A stretch of 38,522 nt of DNA from Phycisphaerae bacterium (GTDB taxonomy: Bacteria; Planctomycetota; Phycisphaerae; UBA1845; PWPN01). Positions within the stretch are counted from its first letter, which is position 1. Every line of letters begins with the position of its first letter. The stretch covers positions 1 to 38,522 of the forward strand of contig JAUCQB010000181.1 of assembly GCA_030372985.1 (NCBI GenBank), given 5' to 3'. The translations under genes and the position numbers were made by a program. Under the pieces are notes generated by a model, which worked only from the letters and a program-made list of their open reading frames with translations, did no database searches and was not told where the DNA came from. Below, piece after piece: positions 33,917 to 38,522 of the stretch.

Positions 33917-35365
33917 ATGAAACAAAACCGAGATTCCACCGCGAAGGTGAACGCAGACACGGTACGGATCGACCAACTGAAGGCAACCCCTTTTCTCCCG
34001 GTCTCCGAACCGCTCTTTCGCCCCTCATGCGCACCAACCCGGGAAAGCAATTTCCTAGCAATCAAAGTGCAGCTTGCGGCCCTGTTGTCTGTCTTCATCT
34101 TTAGTCCGTTGTCTGCGGAAGAAGCACAAATAGGCGGTGAAGCCACTGTCAATGCTGTTGCGACCCGGCCAGCTGTTGCGACCCGGCCAGCCAGTTGGAT
34201 GGAACGTGATACGCTCACCGGCGATTGGGGCGGCCTCCGGACTCGGTTGAAAGAACATGGCATCACACTCGCCCCTCGACTGACACAATTCTATCAGGGG
34301 CTGGCTGCCGGCGACGGTGATCGCGATTTTGAATATGGCAGCAAGGCAGACCTCATGCTCAATGCCGACCTCAGCAAGCTGGGGTTTTGGAATGGCTTCT
34401 CGGTAACCGTCCACACCGAGTATAATTTTGGTGAGAGTATCAACGGGGCTGGGGGTACGTTGGTCCCGCCCAATACGGCGCTCCTTTTTCCAGGGATGGA
34501 GGACGACGATGCCTTTGACCTGTCGAGCGTTTATTTTACGCAGCACTTCAGCAAATCTGTTTCCCTGTTGGTCGGCAAGATCAACATGATGGATCTCGCT
34601 GCCATGAAGCCGTTCATGGGCGGTGCCGGCATCGACGCGTTCCAGAACCTTACCTTCGTTGCTCCTCCCACCGGCCTTGTCCCGCCCTATCTCTTCGGTG
34701 CCTTGCTGAGTGTGCGAACTGAGCCCGCCAATTTCGGCTTGTGGTTCTATGATCCTGCCAGCGTGGTCAACAAGACAGGTTTCGAAGAGCCTTTCGCCAA
34801 CGGAGCCACGATCCGCGGGAGCGTTGATTTCCCCGTCACCATAGGTGGTCTCAGCGGGCATCAAGGACTTGTCGCCTTGTACAGTAACGAGGAAGGCACC
34901 GACCAGAACGACATCGGCGACACCTTCCTTCCACCGTGGCCTCCAGATTCACCTGACATCAAGGATAATAATTACTACTTCGCCTATTCGTTCGACCAAT
35001 ATCTTTATCGGGTGAGCGAAAACTCTATGGAGGGCTTCGGGCTCTTTGGCCAGTTCGGCATCTCGGACGGCAACCCCAGCCGGCTATACTGGTCGGCCCT
35101 CGTGGGCATAGGCGGCAATGGATTGATTCCGGGCCGGAGCCGGGACAACTGGGGAATCGGTTATTATTACGATGTCCCGAGCCCGGATTTGAAGGAGTCC
35201 CTTTCGCGCCGTCTGACGATCAGAGACGAACAGGGGGTGGAAATTTTTTACAACTTCGCAGTGACACCGTGGTTCACTGTGGGTGTGGACTTGCAGGTTA
35301 TCAATCCTTCTCTAGGAGAAGACACCGCTATCCTTCCCGGGCTCCGTTCCGTCATAAGGTTCTGA
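33917..35365 (+). CDS. OprB-type carbohydrate-selective porin
   Basis: The 482-residue protein starts at ATG 33917 with CGGAGA upstream, 49 bases after the sulfatase stop. A hydrophobic signal (VQLAALLSVFIFSPLSAEEAQ) begins only about 50 residues in, so the true start may lie later (for example GTG 33946). The mature part opens with TLTGDWGGLRTRLKEHGI, the OprB hallmark, and continues with alternating strands to a terminal ...SVIRF, a Phe ending as in outer-membrane barrels. It probably lets sugars released by the sulfatase cross the outer membrane. The region is visibly less GC-rich than the neighbours. An 18-base tandem duplication at 34154-34189 lies just before the mature domain. Confidence 0.9.
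   Translation: MKQNRDSTAKVNADTVRIDQLKATPFLPVSEPLFRPSCAPTRESNFLAIKVQLAALLSVFIFSPLSAEEAQIGGEATVNAVATRPAVATRPASWMERDTLTGDWGGLRTRLKEHGITLAPRLTQFYQGLAAGDGDRDFEYGSKADLMLNADLSKLGFWNGFSVTVHTEYNFGESINGAGGTLVPPNTALLFPGMEDDDAFDLSSVYFTQHFSKSVSLLVGKINMMDLAAMKPFMGGAGIDAFQNLTFVAPPTGLVPPYLFGALLSVRTEPANFGLWFYDPASVVNKTGFEEPFANGATIRGSVDFPVTIGGLSGHQGLVALYSNEEGTDQNDIGDTFLPPWPPDSPDIKDNNYYFAYSFDQYLYRVSENSMEGFGLFGQFGISDGNPSRLYWSALVGIGGNGLIPGRSRDNWGIGYYYDVPSPDLKESLSRRLTIRDEQGVEIFYNFAVTPWFTVGVDLQVINPSLGEDTAILPGLRSVIRF
34154..34189 (+). repeat. 18-base tandem duplication inside the porin gene
   Basis: GCTGTTGCGACCCGGCCA is present twice in tandem (34154-34171 and 34172-34189) and encodes the repeated AVATRP. It falls in the linker between signal peptide and barrel, where length change is harmless. 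Confidence 0.9.
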
Positions 35366-35680
35366 AGCCACGGAAAAAAGGGAAGGGAAGTTAGATATCG
35401 GTATCGCTCCTTGATCGCGGCTTGAACGGTTCGATTGATGGGAGTCGGAGGAAGGGGTCAGGAGTCGATTCTTGACAAAACTATGGAAATTGCTTTTCAT
35501 CGTAATGTCGAAGAAACCCCCACCGAAGCGGACAGGCCGCGATCGCTCTACACCTCTACGAAGAGCGTTGTTCACAAGCCGGCTCATTTCGGCCTTGGCA
35601 GCCGATCGGATATACCGGTCCTGCTCCTTAGTGTTCCATTCGTCAGCCGCAGCTGCGTGTCGACAGAATGGACAAAACGC
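35366..35680. other. Gene-poor stretch with REP-like GGGGTCAGGAGTC
   Basis: No intact gene is seen. At 35454-35477 lies GGGGTCAGGAGTCGATTC followed by TTGACA, which resembles the ends of the MITE-like element at 27206-27316. The stretch separates the porin gene from a sulfatase remnant and is probably debris of a rearrangement. Confidence 0.4.
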
Positions 35681-35863
35681 ATGAAAGGGGCAGGGGGCAC
35701 GGGCGACTGGCAGTTGTTCAACCTGCAGGGCGACCCGGGCGAAATGGACGACCTCTCCGGGACGCGCCCCGAGAAACGAGACGCGATGCTCGAGCTCTGG
35801 GATGAGTACGTGAAGGCTAACGGCGTGATCGTGTCCGACGCCGGGCCATATGCGAAGCCTTAA
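35681..35863 (+). pseudogene. C-terminal remnant of a second sulfatase
   Basis: Sixty residues (MKGAGGTGDWQLFNLQGDPG ... LWDEYVKANGVIVSDAGPYAKP) align without gaps to the last part of the intact sulfatase at 32167-33867, about 34 of 60 identical by eye. The catalytic domain is missing and the upstream in-frame sequence to 35435 shows no sulfatase similarity. It is therefore a truncated copy, left by a deletion or recombination. It ends in a normal stop TAA. Confidence 0.8.
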
Positions 35864-35882
35864 CCGTGATCCCGCTAAGGAC

Positions 35883-36019
35883 ATGAAGCAAGTTGAAAGA
35901 AAAAACAATACAGTATCCCGCTGCTTGTCGCCTTGCTGCTGTTTCGGGCCTCGGGTATAGCAGGGGCAGCCGAGATCGTTGCAGTCGACAATTTCGTCCG
36001 GGTAGACGAAGTTCCATGA
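35883..36019 (+). pseudogene. Decayed start of a secreted protein, frameshifted in an A-run
   Basis: ATG 35883 reads MKQVERKN into an A6 run (35900-35905). With one extra A the frame continues to SIPLLVALLLFRASGIAGAAE, a textbook signal peptide, then IVAVDNFVRVDEVP and a TGA at 36017-36019. That stop overlaps the ATG of the next gene. As given, the frame is broken. It is a remnant of an exported protein or a short peptide hit by an indel. Confidence 0.5.
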
Positions 36020-37074
36020 GGTGCATTGCCGTGCGACGCAGATTCCGACCCGTCTCTGCTGCCAAGCTGATTTGTCAACAGTCCGCGTTGCTTGTCGGGC
36101 TGCTGGCGTGCACGCTCGGTTCGTGTTGTCCTTCGGTGACGACTCCCCCCGCTGGTGTGTATCAGGTCGAAGTCGAGCAGGGTCGACGCCCGACGACTTC
36201 GGGCAAGCGCGTACGCTACAACCTCTTCATCCCGCAGCCGGACGCTGCGCTGCCGCCGCCGCCCTGGCCGGCCGTCGTTCTGAGCCATGGTTTTGCGCGC
36301 GACCGCACGCGTCATCGGGATAACGCCATGTACCTGGCCCAGCGTGGCATCGTGGTGCTGACGCCGGATATGGCCGGTCTTCTCGGCGGTGAGGCTGCCC
36401 AATTGAACTGCATCGCCGATCTGGTGAGTGACGTGGCCTGGCTGGCCGAACGCAGCACCTCGCCCGATGACCCACTGACCGGGCTGGTGGATCCGGCGCG
36501 GATCGGCCTGGCCGGGCATAGCGCGGGTGGCGCGATATCGTTCGAGGCGGCCATCGATGCCCAGAACACGACGACACCAGTAGCTGCCGTTGCCCTGTTG
36601 GACGCTGTACCGTGGGATCGCACCATCGCCCGGGCCGACGGCTTTCCGACGAAACCCTCTGCGAGCTGGCGCTCCGAGCCGGGGCCCTGTAACGCCGATG
36701 GTTCAGTTCGGTCTTTGCTTAGCGGTCTGCCATTCCCCACGGAAGATGTGCTGATCGTCGGCGGGACGCATTGCGACCCCGAGAACCCCTCCGACGTGCT
36801 TTGCGCGTTGGCCTGCTGCCGCAGCACGACTGCACGGCAGGCCCTTTACCAGCAGTTCCTCTATCTCTTCGTCCGTGATGCTCTGCAGGCTCCGTTCGTT
36901 CCGGGTGAGCCTGAGGAGTACGAAGCAGCCCTCGACGCGGCCGCCACGCTGGGCTTGATCGTGCGCACAGCCGGCGGCAAAACAGGTGAGCTACCCGTGA
37001 GCCTGGGAGCAAATGGCCAGTCCTATGTCGAAGGCCCGGACGGCGCCCCGACCGGGGTATCCGGTCTGCGATGA
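36016..37074 (+). CDS. Alpha/beta-hydrolase lipoprotein (PAF-acetylhydrolase or dienelactone-hydrolase-like)
   Basis: The 352-residue protein starts at ATG 36016 (MRCIAVRRRFRP). The hydrophobic segment ends in TLGSC, with Cys37 as probable lipid site. The core has VVLSHGF (oxyanion hole, 87-93), a nucleophile elbow GHSAGG with Ser169 and GLVDPARIGLAGHSAGGAISFEAA typical of platelet-activating-factor acetylhydrolase or chlorophyllase-like esterases. DVLIVGGTHCD late in the chain fits the catalytic His region. Extra cysteines (CDPENPSDVLCALACC) suggest disulfides. It is probably an envelope esterase or lipase; substrate unknown. Confidence 0.8.
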   Translation: MRCIAVRRRFRPVSAAKLICQQSALLVGLLACTLGSCCPSVTTPPAGVYQVEVEQGRRPTTSGKRVRYNLFIPQPDAALPPPPWPAVVLSHGFARDRTRHRDNAMYLAQRGIVVLTPDMAGLLGGEAAQLNCIADLVSDVAWLAERSTSPDDPLTGLVDPARIGLAGHSAGGAISFEAAIDAQNTTTPVAAVALLDAVPWDRTIARADGFPTKPSASWRSEPGPCNADGSVRSLLSGLPFPTEDVLIVGGTHCDPENPSDVLCALACCRSTTARQALYQQFLYLFVRDALQAPFVPGEPEEYEAALDAAATLGLIVRTAGGKTGELPVSLGANGQSYVEGPDGAPTGVSGLR

Positions 37075-37129
37075 CATTCCTTGTTTCGAAGTGAGTACCG
37101 CCGGCGTGTCCGGCATGGAGACGGTCGAA

Positions 37130-38362
37130 ATGGCACATTCAGGCAGTCAAGTTCGGTACGGTTTGCGGCTCATTGTTCTGGCTGCGGTGTCGGCGGCGGC
37201 CGGTTGTGCGGGGGCGGTTCGCCAACGGGCCGTGCCGCCCGAACTGAAGGATCGGGCGGTGATCAGTGGCTTGTCACCGGCGGTGCGGACCTGGGGGTCG
37301 GCCGTAAACCCGGAGTTCCAGGAGGCATTGCTCGAATCGGTGCGCCGCGAGCGAGAGTTCCTGAGGAGTTCCGGTCAGACCGGCCCGCTGCCTGTGGCGG
37401 AGTTCCTGGCCATCTCCGGCGGCGGTGCGAACGGGGCCTTTACGGCCGGGCTGTTGAACGGCTGGACCGCCGCCGGCAACCGCCCGCAGTTCAAGGCGGT
37501 CACCGGGATCAGCACGGGAGCGCTCATCGCCCCGTTCGCTTTCCTGGGCCCGGCCTACGATGAGACGCTGCGGAAGTTTTACACCGGGATCACGACGAAG
37601 GATGTCCTCACCGAACGCAGCAAGCTCGCAGCCATCTTCGATGATGCACTGACGGACAACGCGCCGCTTCGGCGGCTGATTGCGTCGCTGGTTGACCAGA
37701 AGCTGCTGGATGCCATCGCCGCGGAATACCGCAAGGGCCGCCTCCTGATGATCGGAACCACGAACCTGGACGCCCAGCGGGAAATGGTCTGGAACGTGGG
37801 TGCCATTGCGGCGAGCGGGCATCCGCGTGCCGTGGAATTGGTTCGAGACATCATGATCGCCTCCGCCGCCATTCCCGCCGCCTTCCCGCCCGTGATGATC
37901 GATGTGGAGGTCGACGGACAGCACTATCAGGAGATGCATGTGGATGGCGGAACGGTCACGCAGGTGTTCCTCTACCCGCCTTCGCTCAAAATCAAAGAGG
38001 CCTCCGAGGCCGCCGGCTTTAAGCGAGACCGCCGTGTCTACATCATCCGCAATGCCCGATTCGAGCCGGAATATGTGGAGACGCAGCGCCGCACGCTGAG
38101 CATCGCCGGCCGTGCGGTCTCTTCGCTGATTGCCACTCAGGGGATCGGCGACCTGTACCGGACCTACCTGAATGCCCGGCGCGACGGTATCGACTACAAC
38201 CTGGTTGCCATACCCGATGACTTCAGGCTTCAGCCCCGGGAAGTTTTCGACCGGGAGTATATGCAGAAGCTGTTTGATGTCGGCCACGACATGGGCAGGA
38301 AGGGATATCCTTGGCAGAAGTTTCCCCCAGGATTCGATGAACCAGGCCTCACGAAACCTTGA
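37130..38362 (+). CDS. Patatin-like phospholipase lipoprotein
   Basis: The 410-residue protein starts at ATG 37130 (MAHSGSQVRY) with GGAG nine bases upstream; ATG 37115 is in frame too. The lipobox AAAGC puts the lipid anchor at Cys26. The patatin fold marks are complete: the oxyanion loop GGGANG (97-102), nucleophile GISTG with Ser128, and the catalytic Asp272 in HVDGG. Patatins are Ser-Asp lipid acyl hydrolases acting on phospholipids. As a lipoprotein this one would act on envelope or foreign lipids rather than as a secreted toxin. It follows an alpha/beta-hydrolase lipoprotein by 55 bases on the same strand, so the two may be an operon. Confidence 0.92.
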   Translation: MAHSGSQVRYGLRLIVLAAVSAAAGCAGAVRQRAVPPELKDRAVISGLSPAVRTWGSAVNPEFQEALLESVRREREFLRSSGQTGPLPVAEFLAISGGGANGAFTAGLLNGWTAAGNRPQFKAVTGISTGALIAPFAFLGPAYDETLRKFYTGITTKDVLTERSKLAAIFDDALTDNAPLRRLIASLVDQKLLDAIAAEYRKGRLLMIGTTNLDAQREMVWNVGAIAASGHPRAVELVRDIMIASAAIPAAFPPVMIDVEVDGQHYQEMHVDGGTVTQVFLYPPSLKIKEASEAAGFKRDRRVYIIRNARFEPEYVETQRRTLSIAGRAVSSLIATQGIGDLYRTYLNARRDGIDYNLVAIPDDFRLQPREVFDREYMQKLFDVGHDMGRKGYPWQKFPPGFDEPGLTKP

Positions 38363-38420
38363 TGGATGTGATCTGAGCAGTATGATCCTGACCACAGAAT
38401 GCTCACTGAAAGGATATGAT

Positions 38421-38522
38421 ATGACCATTCGTATCATCATCGCCACCTTCTTGATTGCATCGACGGCCTTCGGTCAGGAGGCCGGCTCGCCTCCGGCAAC
38501 CCAGCCGGCGGGTATGCCCTCC
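38421..38522 (+). CDS. N-terminus of a secreted protein, cut by window edge
   Basis: ATG 38421 lies six bases after AAAGGA. The 34 visible residues begin MTIRIIIATFLIASTAFGQE, a signal peptide with likely cleavage after AFG, followed by a Pro/Gly/Ser/Thr-rich stretch (AGSPPATQPAGMPS). Nothing more can be said about its function. It lies 58 bases after the patatin-like gene on the same strand. Confidence 0.65.
   Translation, partial: MTIRIIIATFLIASTAFGQEAGSPPATQPAGMPS

Noticed and set aside
35312..35908. A 198-residue minus-strand frame over the sulfatase remnant
   Set aside because: The plus strand shows clear sulfatase similarity, and the antisense product shows nothing recognisable.

Overview
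The window reads as a piece of a GC-rich planctomycete chromosome, most likely an uncultured member of the Phycisphaerae. This is inferred from gene content, since there is no rRNA in the window. The pointers are two tandem membrane proteins ending in the C-x2-CGYxLxGN...CPECG zinc ribbon, a small MTVEQLRKMHQARPF-type hypothetical protein, many sugar-degrading enzymes (GH38-like, GH127, sulfatase, beta-helix protein), two Tat-exported Gfo/Idh/MocA oxidoreductases, several lipoproteins, and intergenic regions full of small hairpins and 7-bp repeats. I saw no tRNA, rRNA, CRISPR array, prophage or intact transposase.

Layout. 1-4.9 kb: a truncated Gfo/Idh oxidoreductase, serA (broken by a one-base frameshift in an A-run), an SMP-30/gluconolactonase-like protein and proC. 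4.9-9.5 kb: a sugar-uptake block with a lipoprotein form of L-rhamnose mutarotase, an SSS-family symporter carrying a predicted winged-helix insert, and an RbsB-like lipoprotein plus RbsC-like permease with no ATPase beside them. 9.5-14 kb: a GH38-type glycosidase with a zinc-knuckle-like insert, coupled to a methyltransferase, and a divergent E1-like ThiF/MoeB protein. 14-18.2 kb: a hairpin cluster, a palindromic operator, a second Gfo/Idh protein, a small hypothetical protein and the zinc-ribbon pair. 18.2-24.2 kb: GH127, typA and a secreted beta-helix protein. 24.4-25.1 kb: a Phd/VapC-type toxin-antitoxin pair with a clear promoter and operator. 25.3-30.7 kb: mutL, a debris region with a small inverted-repeat element, a RuvC-like protein, an orphan sensor histidine kinase and a nitrilase-fold lipoprotein. 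31-36 kb: AraC regulator, sulfatase and OprB-type porin, probably acquired as a unit, followed by a truncated sulfatase and another decayed reading frame. 36-38.5 kb: an alpha/beta-hydrolase lipoprotein, a patatin-like lipoprotein and the start of a secreted protein.

As a whole this is housekeeping genes (serA, proC, typA, mutL) mixed with a saprophytic sugar economy: enzymes cut glycans, a sulfatase desulfates them, and porin and transporters take up the products. The most unusual signals are non-coding. They are a family of exact 7-bp-period repeats at five gene 3' ends, and a two-locus family of composite hairpins with compensatory stem changes and conserved loops. The periplasmic-side winged-helix insert in the symporter is the oddest protein feature.
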